This document shows positions 1 to 9,934 of a stretch of DNA of 64,000 nucleotides, piece after piece. The number at the start of each line of letters is the position of its first letter. The first letter of the stretch is position 1. This DNA comes from Aspergillus flavus (Eukaryota; Ascomycota; Eurotiomycetes; Eurotiales; Aspergillaceae): the NCBI RefSeq assembly GCF_009017415.1, contig NC_092406.1, positions 992,001-1,056,000 on the forward strand. Reading direction: 5' to 3'. Position numbers and translations under genes: made by a program. Below the pieces are notes generated by a model, which was given only the letters and a program-made list of their open reading frames with translations, was not told where the DNA came from and searched no databases.

Positions 1-1454
1 ATGTGGAGTTATACTTATCCCACGACTGAAGATCCGTGGCTTCACTCTTTGTCCGATCTAACATTACAAGTCGCCAGCATTGATAGATTCGTAAGATCTT
101 CAAACCGATGGAGTCCCTATAGGTGAGCCGAGAACCTCGCGACTCCTCGAAACGATGCAGAGCGGTCGACCACTTATCCATAAGAGCTTCGGCTTGCTGC
201 ATGAGATTGGTATACTCGTCCAAAGCCATGTCTGCTTTTCTGGGCTCTATTGCTGAATACTCCTGATATAGTCGGGCCACATGGTATTGAAAACATTCAT
301 GGGCATCTGATATGGAGAGAAAGCATTCGGGAATTTCAGCATGCCGGCTGCCCACTACCTGTAAGCCATCCCTCAGAGCTAGGTCCGTGGCATTTCGCGT
401 CTATATCAGTAAAATCAGTCACCAACCATGTATGGGATGGAGGTTGCCGTACCAAGGTTAGAGCCTGATCTTGGAGTCGGTTGAGAATCTTCCGCAAGTA
501 GTCCATTTCCAAGTTAGTTACTGTCGATGGCTTTAAGTACGGGTGATGGTAAGTCCCTGAATGAGGGTCCTCGTAGACGTCCTGGAGAATTTTGATCCCA
601 CTCCGGACATGACCGACAGCTGACACATAATGGCCAGACATTATCTATGACGATTAATGATTTGAGCTCAGAACAAGGGACCTCGCTCCTACTTCAATAA
701 AAACGAACAAAATGCACGAGATCAAACAGACGTCCAACGTTAAACTTCGAGGGGAGCCCGCTGACTGTCCCGGACTAACGCAGGGCGACGAGTCCGAGGA
801 TCCCAAGAGCGCCCTGATAGCCGAAACATATTGTTGAACGGCGAAGGTGTCAATGCCTCGTCGGGTCAGCCAGTGGCCGTTTTCAAAGTTCTCATGCAAG
901 GATCCCAATGCGATCAACGCATGGTAAACGGCGGTCTCATGCTGACTGACCCGCAATACAAGCCCCGACCAAAACTCGGACCCACAAAGCCCTGCCAACG
1001 AAGGGACGGTACGTTCATAGAAAAACTGGAACGATCTGGTTTCCCGGGTGCTGCCCGAGCACTGCAGGGTCTGAGGGTAGACATATGGCAGGCGGAGACC
1101 AGCGTTCCGCTGGGGAGGCGGAGGACTTGGCGCCTCATACCCATCGCATTTGCGACCCGTTGATGAGCATTTCAAACAATGGGGCCTAGCTTCGTCACAT
1201 TTGATGCGTCGCTCTACGTGGTCGAAATTAGAATTGGAATACCACGGTCTACAATACCAGATTTCTCTTACTTCTATGTGACGGTCAGTCAGATCCAGAA
1301 TAAAAGTCATGACAACCCGGCCCAAAAATTGACGATCAAAGGAAAATCAACCGAAGATCGAGGCAGGTGGGCACACTTACCTACATGTCAAACAGCCTCT
1401 CTTGTTCCTAGGCCTGTAGGATAGCTGGCGGTCTGGGGCAGCCAACACTGGCAT
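1..1454 (-). CDS. Zn2Cys6 transcription factor, 3' end cut by window, possibly disrupted
   Basis: This is a probable nuclear DNA-binding regulator. The first exon (1381-1454) starts at an ATG and ends in a zinc-cluster start, G-C-L-T-C-R, at a GTAAGT donor. The exon downstream carries R-R-I-K-C-D-E, then C-L-K-C and R-K-C-D-G-Y, followed by the helical fungal-specific domain. A 48-bp intron (645-692) joins smoothly to the next exon. Two joints are odd. The only frame-keeping acceptor found for intron 1 inserts about 12 residues between the second and third zinc cysteines, and the acceptor nearest R-R-I-K is out of frame by one base. Near 340-350 the frame hits a stop, and the family-like text continues in another frame (I-P-E-C-F-L-S-I) to the window start; a 52-bp intron could bridge it but would remove that text. 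The gene may be a pseudogene. Target genes cannot be told. Confidence 0.6.
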
Positions 1455-2396
1455 TTCGGGGGGGGAGGAGAAAACAGATGCTGACGATTCCTTGGAAGAC
1501 AAAGTGCTATGAATAGTAACACAATAAGGTGCCCCTTAGCGTCAGCAATTTCATCCCAGGGTCCACAGTGTCCGCCAGACTGAATTACCTGCACATCCTA
1601 TTGGCCGTCACGCCTAGCAAGATTCCACTCGGATAGTCACAATGAGTGCAACAGCATGTCGATCTTAGCTAGAGTTCTATTATAGATGAGCAGAATCAGG
1701 ATGAGCTTGTTTGCAACACATACTGTCTTCTATCAGATATCAGGACCAGATAAAACCAAGTATCGAAAAGATTATAGCAAGAGAAGGGGGCGGTGAAAAA
1801 GGCGGGGCCTTTGACCCGGATAAATAGTTAACCACGAACCCTAGTCATGTGATACTCTAGACCAATCTGAATGGTGTTGTTTTGTACATACTATCAAGAT
1901 ATGTTATATAATGCTTATTGTTATGGCTTTATCTGTAGAATCATGGGGAAAAGTCTGAGCCCTGACTACGCGCCGAAAGTAGTCCTGCAGGGAGTGGAAT
2001 TACGAGGCTATATCAAAAGTACTCATTAGGGTTTGCAATCTTGTAACGATAGCCTTCATACCTTTTGCCTCGTGGTTAGACACGAGGAAAGCAAGGGCAA
2101 CGTAAGAATATCGGACTCAGGAACCATCTCAAAAGCGAGCAAGGAGTAAAATCATTATTTGAAAGTATCGTGTAATCCCCAAGAAGTGTGTGGGTGGGTG
2201 CCAGTAGTGTATTCACAACAATCTTTCATTCATCAACCAAACAATTTCAGATCTCAGCGCCAAGGCGTACATGTATCAAGCCCGGGACTTGCAGGTAGAT
2301 AGTCATTGACATTAAGAGGAATCCAGTGTTGTATTCCCCCCTCCCCAAGAAATGAAATGAGCTTCATAGCCGCTCCCACTAGTGTCTTTTGAGTCG
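1455..2396. other. Intergenic, no gene seen
   Basis: This is the 5' flank of the damaged regulator on one side and the 3' flank of the lectin gene on the other. I see only short unsupported reading frames and a G run at 1458-1466. Confidence 0.5.
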
Positions 2397-3224
2397 TCAA
2401 TTTGACGGAGCTCTAGGCTCATATCTCGGTGGAGCTTCCCCGTACCTTGGCGGAGGTGCCGCGGGAGGATTTAGTGGATTTGGAGGAAGATATCTTGGCG
2501 GTGAGTATCCAGGAGGGCCTTCACGAACTATCCGCAAAAGCTGTTCCCGGTCAGGGTTTATCAGGTCTGGCATCGCGCTGAATCCGTGGCATAGTAGATT
2601 ACCATCGCTAAATTTCATTACTTCATCTATCGTCATGTGTTTAGGAGGAAATCTAGAGTCTATCATGCAGGACGCATACCTAGATTGAAAAACTTTTGGA
2701 CACCCATGTCCCCCGATTCTTCTTCGTAAACCAATTTAGGGCGAGGCGCTCTCTTGCACCAACAACCGAGATTTGGCTGGCCTTCTCTAACCCAGTATTG
2801 GTATACGCAGCTCCAGCAATTGCCTTTAGTAGGTCCATTCCCGCTGGTAATATTAGCCAATATAGAGAGATATCATGAAAATATATATATACTCAGACTC
2901 TGCAATGAATTTCGGGTTGGAACCTCCGAAAGCATCGTCATCCCAACCAATGCATTTGTCCAAAGGGATATTTGACTGTCGCAGTCCGGTTTGCCCGTTA
3001 CGGTTGACAAAATTGCACCGTGCGACCAAATACTGTTTTGGGAGTTATCGATGAGGGTCAGTTCTTAGGTTATGCTTGTAGGGCTCCATTATTTTGATGT
3101 CTTGACACTGCTTCCGCCATTCGGAAGACATGGGTTTAGGCTTTTTCTGCCTAAATAAGCCTGCGCCTTGGCCAGTAGTTAAAGTAGATAGATATAACAC
3201 AACAATAAGTAAGATACAATACAT
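2397..3224 (-). pseudogene. Secreted CVNH-domain (cyanovirin-N-like) lectin with in-frame stop
   Basis: The protein starts at an ATG at 3224 followed by a hydrophobic signal peptide (M-Y-C-I-L-L-I-V-V-L-Y-L). An in-frame ATG eight codons upstream is possible. It then shows the two-repeat CVNH layout: C-Q-D-I, L-V-A-R-C, L-D-K-C-I-G-W-D-D in the first half; N-C-W-S-C, L-G-C-W-C-K, F-N-L-D-E-V and D-G-N-L-L-C in the second. Introns at 2844-2892 (49 bp) and 2627-2679 (53 bp, branch CTAAAC) restore frame. A proline/arginine-rich tail (P-P-R-Y repeats) follows the domain. The one fault is a TAA at 3045-3047, with the same frame open on both sides. CVNH proteins bind glycans, in fungi often in cell-wall or defence roles. 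It is either a null allele or a pseudogene. The family call rests on motif spacing, not on a search. Confidence 0.6.
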
Positions 3225-3248
3225 CTCTGCGGGCTCAAGCGAAAGCAT

Positions 3249-5902
3249 TCAAAGGACATATGGAGAACGCAAAGACAAGGTGAATGAATAGTCCTCAAAA
3301 CACGTCTACTGTGAACTCGTACTGCCGATTTAAATAAGCCCAGATATTTTTAGTTACTTCTGTTCCTGTCCCTATAACCAGCGAAGACCACCCCTGAACT
3401 CAACAATGTGGAGATTACATTGAACCCGGAGCAGTTTTACTTCTTTGTCAAGCCAGCATGGGCGTACCGGGCAACGGGTTAAGGAGCAACATAACCTTGA
3501 ATAGAAAGAAGTCTCATCGGGGCACAGGGCAGCCGTTTAGAGAGGGGACAGGGTAACCTTCCTAATCAGGTTTAGGGGTTTTTGTAATATATCTCTTTTA
3601 AATTGCTATATATCTGTATAACATTGGCTGAACTGTTTTGGGGCCTAATAAAAGGACCCAATTCAATTTGGTAGCTCGCGTATAGTAAAAAGAAGACTGC
3701 ATTACCTTGACCAGTACGACAACCAGAACACCCCATTGGTCTGTGTTCATGCATACAGCCTCCTGGTATAATGGTCGAAGATAGATGTGGTTGCATATTT
3801 GTCGGTAGAACACGGGAAATCTTAGGCATTGCTCATTCAATGGGTGGGAAATTTGCGAGGCACATGGTTTCATTCAGGCCAGTGCGTGTAACAAGTTACC
3901 GAGACGGCTGAGAGGGATGAAGCGGCTTATTATAGTGAAGAATGTACAACTCTTGACTGGTTTGATAACCACTTGAGGCAGGTTATGGGGTGCCGAGGAA
4001 GGTTTAATCAATATTCAAACCCAGTTTATAATTACACAATTTGAGATACAGAATATAAAAATAAAATGAAGATTATCCTGTGGCTAGATCGAGAAAATAC
4101 CCCATGGAATTAGCATCAGTTTCTCTCCCCAACGTGTGTTTTCCCGGTAATAGCGGGACTTTCTAATTTCTAATAATGGCAAAAGAGAAGGAGAAAGGCC
4201 CTTTGTATGGCCGCAAACGTGGGTCGCATGTAAACTGCCGCGAGGAAGCACTTGACGACAACCCTGTTGTACCACGAGTAGACTTCCAAGTAATGCGGAG
4301 CCTGGAGAATGATTCAGAGACACAGGTCAAATCACTCTGACTCATTTGCAGCTTGCCTGCCAGAGTCATAGGCATCACTATGGATTTTAAAGGCTATATG
4401 ACTGGCTTTCCACATCAAAAGGATGGGAAACTGATTTCGCTAAATGTCATCATATGGACCCACCAAGGAAGACTTACGACATTCCTGTGGGGCACCAGCT
4501 AGGGGCAATGATAGGCACAAGATAGGCTTCGTGCACTTGTTATACAATTTCGGCCAAAGCGTCCCCCTAAAGAGGACGCCAAAAATGCTTCATAACATTC
4601 CGTTGCCCGGTATAGATACCAGTGCACCTGCACCGTGCTCAGATGTCTAATTCTTAGCACTAAATCGGACTTTTCAGAAGGCATACTCTTGCCAAACTAA
4701 AAACCCCCGACTGTGCCGAATGCAGTCATACCCTAAGTTATTGGCTATGTAATAGAAAGTTGTGGTTCGCTGGAGGTGCCCCTCACGTGAACGTTCTTAC
4801 CCTTATAAAAAGTATTCTTGCATCAGCAGCAACCAGATTAGAGAGATCCTGGAATATCGGGGGCGAATGGGCTCAAACGTTAAGCGCATTGTAAAGTTGG
4901 CACCTAAGGCATGCTTGCCTTGATTGGTGTTGAATCATCATGATTTAATTACAGCAAATCCTCCCAGAACCAATGCCCGGAGTCGAGTAAGGTATCACCA
5001 CAGTGTTTCGACGTAATCTGTAGCTCCCAGCACACGCTAATCATGGATGAAGATAGTCTTTTGGTGCCTTGAGGATTAAAGGATTTGTGACTATAGGACA
5101 CAGGAGGAACTCATACTTACCATATCTTTCGTATCAAAATAAACTCTCCAAGATAGTAGATGCGACCGTATGCCAATCAGAACCGATACGACTATCTGCC
5201 CCGGAATCTATTTTGGACACACCTAGGATCATGACTTCTGCAGCCTCCCAGCCCCTGATAGTTCTCGTGACTACTAATACGGCACGGGCGGTGTCATCGC
5301 CATCGCCATTGGGTGTACGGAGTAGCCTGATCATTCATTCTGGTTGCTAGAAGCATCTTGGGGTCTGTCTCCGCAAATCCGGATTTGAGGCTGTCCGCCG
5401 GTCTGGGGAACGGTTCATGATAAATACTGCCATTTAGGGTATGTTTAAACCGGCCGGTGTGGAACGGGTGTCCACCGAACCGCCGGAGACGGATCCATTC
5501 GGGGTTCTAGATCAAGATAGGACTCTGGGGAGCCAATGGTGGGGAACCACGCGTGGGCTGGACTCTTTGGGCTCTACGGCAGGGGGTGCTTGATAACGTT
5601 TAAGCCATTCGGTTCGGTCCCGTTGTGAACCTACCGATCACCTGATCGGCACCTAAGTATATCTCCCGTTGGAATTGGCCACCTGATTGTCATAGTAGGT
5701 TATCGGTATTGGGTGTAATTACCTGGGAATGGTTCGGATAGGGTTTCTTCAGCTCCGTGTCAATGTGATCGTGATAGCTATATAGGAGGGCAGACGTCTC
5801 TGAGATCAAGTGTAATCAACAGCAAACTCCAAAGCAAAGTTTAACCATCAGAGTCTGAATCTCTCTAGTTGTCTTAATCTTAATAACAAACACATCTTCG
5901 CA
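3249..5902. other. Long intergenic region, no gene supported
   Basis: Several frames of 60-95 codons exist, but none has a recognisable motif, a conserved-looking composition or splice partners. The last 500 bases are the upstream region of the Rieske-family gene and contain several CGG triplets (about 5395-5500), the half-site type bound by Zn2Cys6 proteins. I cannot assign a regulator. Confidence 0.4.
5776..5786 (+). promoter_or_regulatory. TATA-like element before the Rieske-family gene
   Basis: An AGCTATATAGG stretch lies about 120 bases before the ATG at 5903, a plausible distance for a fungal core promoter. This is inferred from position only. Confidence 0.25.
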
Positions 5903-7072
5903 ATGTCTTTCTTGAGGAACTTCTTTGGTACCTCCGCTACGGCGGCGAAGGACGACCAGAACACGCCTATCCGTGCTCTTCCCGCCTCCTGGTACACCTC
6001 CCAAGCTATGTACCAGCTTGAACGACGATCTATCTTCTCCCGCAAGTGGCTTCTCACCACCCACAAGGCCCGCGTTCCCAACCCTGGCGACTGGGTCCAG
6101 TATGACGCCGCTGGCTACGAATTCGTTGTCATGAAAGACCATCAAGGAAATGTCAAGGCTTGCCACAGCAGCGATCTCGCTCCCGTCCACACTCACATTG
6201 ACCGAAACGGCTTCGTCTGGGTCAACCTGGATGCTAGCGCGACCCCAGAGGTAGCTTGGAAGGACGACTTCGAGGGAGTCGATGAGCAGCCTCGCTTCCA
6301 GCACTACAACTTCGATGAGTACAACTTCGACCACACATGGGACATGGAAGGCGACTTCAACTGGAAGATTCTCGCCGATAACTACAATGAGTGCTACCAC
6401 TGCCAAGTCGCTCACCCCGATATCCCTACCATCGCCGATCTCAACTCCTACTATGTCAAGACCAAAGATGGCCATATCCAGCACTACGGTGCCCAACGAC
6501 AAGATCAGATTGATAAGGGCTTCCGCATTGCTACCACCTACTTCTGGCCCAATGCCTCGTTCAACATCTCGTAAGTGCATTCCTCCCAATAGGTTTAGAC
6601 CAGTACTAATCATTCTTGCAGCCCACACTTCTTCTTCATGCAACGATTTACCCCTATGAGCCCCACCAAGTCGGTCATGCGCTACGAAGTCTATCGGCAC
6701 AAGGACGCTAGCGATGAGGAATTCAACCTTATCAGCGACATGTACAAACGAATCATGTCCGAGGACAAATACCTCTGCATCCACACGCAGAAGAACCTGA
6801 ACGCCGGCGTCTTCGTCAACGGCCAGCTCCACCCGGAGATGGAGAAGGGTCCTCTTCACTTCCAGAAGACTGTACGGGAGGTTGTCACAGAACACAACAA
6901 GAAGGAAGACGCCGCTGGCCACGAGATCTGGCCCGCTCAGCGAAGTGCTCCCCAGGATTCTACCGTCAGCCAAGACACCTTCTCTTTCCCCACACCTGTT
7001 GACAGCTACACTGAGAAGGACGACTTGAAGGACAGTCTCAATGCCAATCTTGCCACAGCAATCGCTGTCTAG
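5903..7072 (+). CDS. Choline monooxygenase-like ring-hydroxylating oxygenase lacking the Rieske motif
   Basis: Two exons (5903-6570, 6622-7072) joined over a 51-bp intron with a TACTAAT branch give 372 residues. The C-terminal catalytic domain is recognisable: D-N-Y-N-E-C-Y-H-C-Q-V-A-H near residues 156-168 is the mononuclear-iron signature, and E-D-K-Y-L-C-I-H-T-Q plus P-E-M-E-K-G-P match the later conserved parts. Family members use a Rieske [2Fe-2S] cluster (C-x-H then C-x2-H) to pass electrons to that iron. Here the text runs from Q-G-N-V-K-A straight to A-P-V-H-T-H-I-D-R-N-G-F-V-W-V-N-L, so the cluster-binding segment of about 50 residues is absent with the frame kept. No intron can hide it. 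The protein may be inactive, may work with another electron route, or may have a new role. An antisense 385-codon frame is a shadow. Confidence 0.85.
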
Positions 7073-7648
7073 GGAGCTGGTGGTGGCCGGAAAAGGGAAA
7101 GAAATCCATTCGTAATAGATTTTGCCATAGCATTGCTTTTAGGCATTGCGCTTAATGATGATGATTAGAACTTAGCACCTTGTTTGAGCAGTATTTAGCC
7201 ATGTCAGAATGATTTTTTTATATTCCATTTACTACTTCTGGACCTTGAGGGCGTGGATGCTTAATCCTCCCTATCTTTGCTATTCTTGTAGTTATGGAAA
7301 TTCTTACCTATTCTGGATAGCCCACCCGGGGATCCAGTATCTTAGCCAATCAGATACGATCTGGATATGCCATCCCTGATCTAGATTAGTATATCTTGGC
7401 ATCAGTTAGGGTTCAATTGAAGACTGCACATCCTCCGTGTATTGCCCGCAATTGAACCAAAGGGATATGCAGGGCGGTGAGTCGTTTAGGCAGCGGTCGA
7501 TGCCTAGGGCACAGCCTTTGAGATATACTCCGTAGATCCGAAGCTATTGCGTCGGAGTTAACACATCCTTAAACCTTCGTCTTCAGCAACCTCGACTTCA
7601 AAATGCTTCGATATCTATAAAGAGAAGGACAAAAGCTCCCACAGCAAT
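7073..7648. other. Intergenic, no gene seen
   Basis: This is the 3' region of the oxygenase gene and the 5' flank of the C2H2 gene. A TACTCCGTA motif, also present at 30.6 kb, occurs at about 7526-7534. Confidence 0.4.
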
Positions 7649-8734
7649 ATGCCCTGGCAAGCCCAGGTCTGTACCTTCTGCCAAAAGCAATATGTACACA
7701 AGACCGGCCTCCGTGACCATTTGAGCTGCTACACAGGGGATGTGCGAATACCCGCCGATGGAATCCACGACGTCTTGAAGATTGAGAAAATTCTCGACGG
7801 GGGAAATAGGAGACACTGCCAGTATCGATGCCCAGTCTGCTCCAAGACCATCAACGGGCGATACAATTTCATTGAACATGTTGTTTATTCAAAGCACCAC
7901 GATGTTCTAAATGGTGATTTCCAGAAAGGCACTATCAGACGATACCGGCATCAAGGATGGCCATTCCAATTTGAAAAGAAAACGGTCAAAGTCTGGCAGC
8001 GGAAGGGAAAGTTTCCTTTTCTTCGACTTCCTTTCGGTCTGTGATTCACTGCTCAGAGATAGAATCGGCTTTCCGCCGTATTGTTGTCACGATGACGACT
8101 GTTTTACTGACCTATATCCAATTCAGAGCTTCGATTCATGGTGTACAAGTTCTTTCTGTGCTTTGGCAAGATCACGTTTGGAGAACGAATGTTGACATCG
8201 TCTGTTTACCCAAATCGGCAAGGGAAATGGTTTCAGCACAACCCAAAAAACAACCTTCTGGCCCTGCTGGCTGTCAACCATCAGGTCTACGATGAGGCAC
8301 GACGGGTACTATACAGCCTCAACTCTTTCATCTTCGAAATGCGAAATAAAATTCCGGTATTTTTTATCGGTATCGGACGGGATAATGCGGCGCTTCTGCA
8401 ATCAGTACGATGGATGGTTGGACCGCAGCATTCCGAGAACCAAATTGGTTTAATTAAACGATATCTGACGCGGACAGAAGAAGAGCATATCTGGAATGAT
8501 GAAAAGTCATATCTGAACTTTCTAGCAATGCTCTTTAACGAGACTCCTGATGATGATTTTATTGCTCGACATGATCATCGTCTAGTGCGATTAGACACTG
8601 ATTGTACATCATTATGTGGCTGCCGAGTGCGCTATCGCCTAGACGCAATCTTTGGAGATAACGATGGTGAAGACAGCAAAAAGATAGATACAAAGGGGAC
8701 TATTTCTTTCGAGTTATACAAGGATCATAGGTGA
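7649..8734 (+). CDS. C2H2 zinc-finger plus F-box-like (LPxELR) protein
   Basis: Two exons (7649-8036, 8127-8734) give 331 residues. The N-terminal part has C-T-F-C...H-L-S-C-Y, a degenerate finger, and C-P-V-C-S-K-T...H-V-V-Y-S-K-H, a good C2H2 finger around residues 57-80. The exon joint creates F-L-R-L-P-F-E-L-R-F-M-V-Y-K-F-L-like text (here F-F-L), the helix that opens many fungal F-box/DUF7730-type proteins, followed by L-L-A-V-N-H-Q-V-Y-D-E-A-R-R-V-L-Y, typical of that family. The 90-bp intron has a weak donor (GTCTGT) but a normal branch and acceptor, and the residue motif formed across the joint supports it. Without it the frame stops at 8041. The role is unknown. Such proteins may recruit substrates to ubiquitin ligases. 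It lies next to the 3' side of the NLR gene. Confidence 0.6.
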
Positions 8735-9934
8735 TATGACTGGAGCACGTCTCAATCTACCACATACAGTATAGCCTTGAGACGCGGGAAATACATCAAG
8801 AACCCATAAGTGATCACGGACGACTTGAGACTACAGAATGATGACCTAATGGACCAGTTCAGGGAGCTAGGTGCTCAAGCTGGATTTCCAGTTGAGGTAA
8901 TTGATCTGGAAGTTTAAAATAACTAATATTTATTCTCATCCATTAGAACCACTTCCCTACAGTCAAATTTCTCAAGCATCCACAACAGGACAATTACTAG
9001 AACATAAATGGATCTGGCTGATGACCAGATTACCCCCTGCGACTACTTCAGTTCATATGACTCAGACTGAATATTGATATCCACTCCTGTCAACCCTAGC
9101 TCCTTGACACTGTAGTTCCCCAAGTGCTCTTTTGCAAGTCTGTCATCATACCAGGAGAGTTTGCGAGTTGAAGGGTAAACAGTCTCACTTCTCCCTCACG
9201 ATTACCACAGTGGAGCTGGCTTTGTGAACACAAGGGTAGCGATTCTTACGTTTTGTTGGCTAGGGGAGCTGTGTAGGCCTGACATCTAGTCTAGAAGGCC
9301 GTTCTAATGAATTGACAATCCAGGATTCTTATAATACTGTTCTATCTAATTAAGCCAAAGGTGTTTATATTTCAAGAGATTATTTTATCTTTTTACTGGG
9401 CTGCTTTTCGTAGCTTTCTGTTGCCCTTACTTTATTCTATATTTTTCTATCCAATTAGACCAAGGTTATGTACAACCAATCCTACACTAAAGAACTAACA
9501 GCCTTGTTAGTGCAAGCACTGCATTTTTAGTTCTCAAGAGAGGACTACACACGTTGATCCATCTAACCAATTCAAGAGTATAAACTTCTTTACCACTACT
9601 TTTTGCCACCTACACTGCACTTTTAGTTCTCACGAGAGGGTGTCCATTCTTTCCCACCTTCAGGTGCTCATTCCGCATATCACTGCATTCTTAGGCCTCA
9701 GACGGAGTCGGTATTATGTAATTTTTTGATGAAGAAAGATTATTGAGTAAAGTATTACGTGTGACTGTAGTTGAACCGTGACTTTATAAATGGAGACCTG
9801 TTGATTGTTGCACATTGATTGCATCACAAATAGATGGAAATTCTAAATTATATGAGAGGACCACGAAGTGCACTGATAAGAGATTATGAATTCTCAAATA
9901 GTAATAGATATGTGCTACCACCACGGTACTCGAT
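8735..9934. other. Gene-free stretch with repeat copies
   Basis: This lies between the C2H2/F-box gene and the converging NLR gene. No coding frame is supported. Three copies of the ACTGCA-TTTTAG repeat lie at 9517-9706. Confidence 0.5.
9515..9706 (+). repeat. Three copies of the ACTGCACTTTTAG repeat family
   Basis: Copies start near 9517 (GCACTGCATTTTTAGTTCTC), 9613 (ACACTGCACTTTTAGTTCTC) and 9681 (TCACTGCATTCTTAGGCCTC). All lie on the plus strand, with a CGAGAGG or similar tail. They match the copies at 16.3-18.0 kb. Confidence 0.7.

Noticed and set aside
5816..6973. Antisense 385-codon open frame over the oxygenase gene
   Set aside because: It mirrors a GC-biased coding strand, has no motif, and the plus-strand gene has clear family motifs and an intron.
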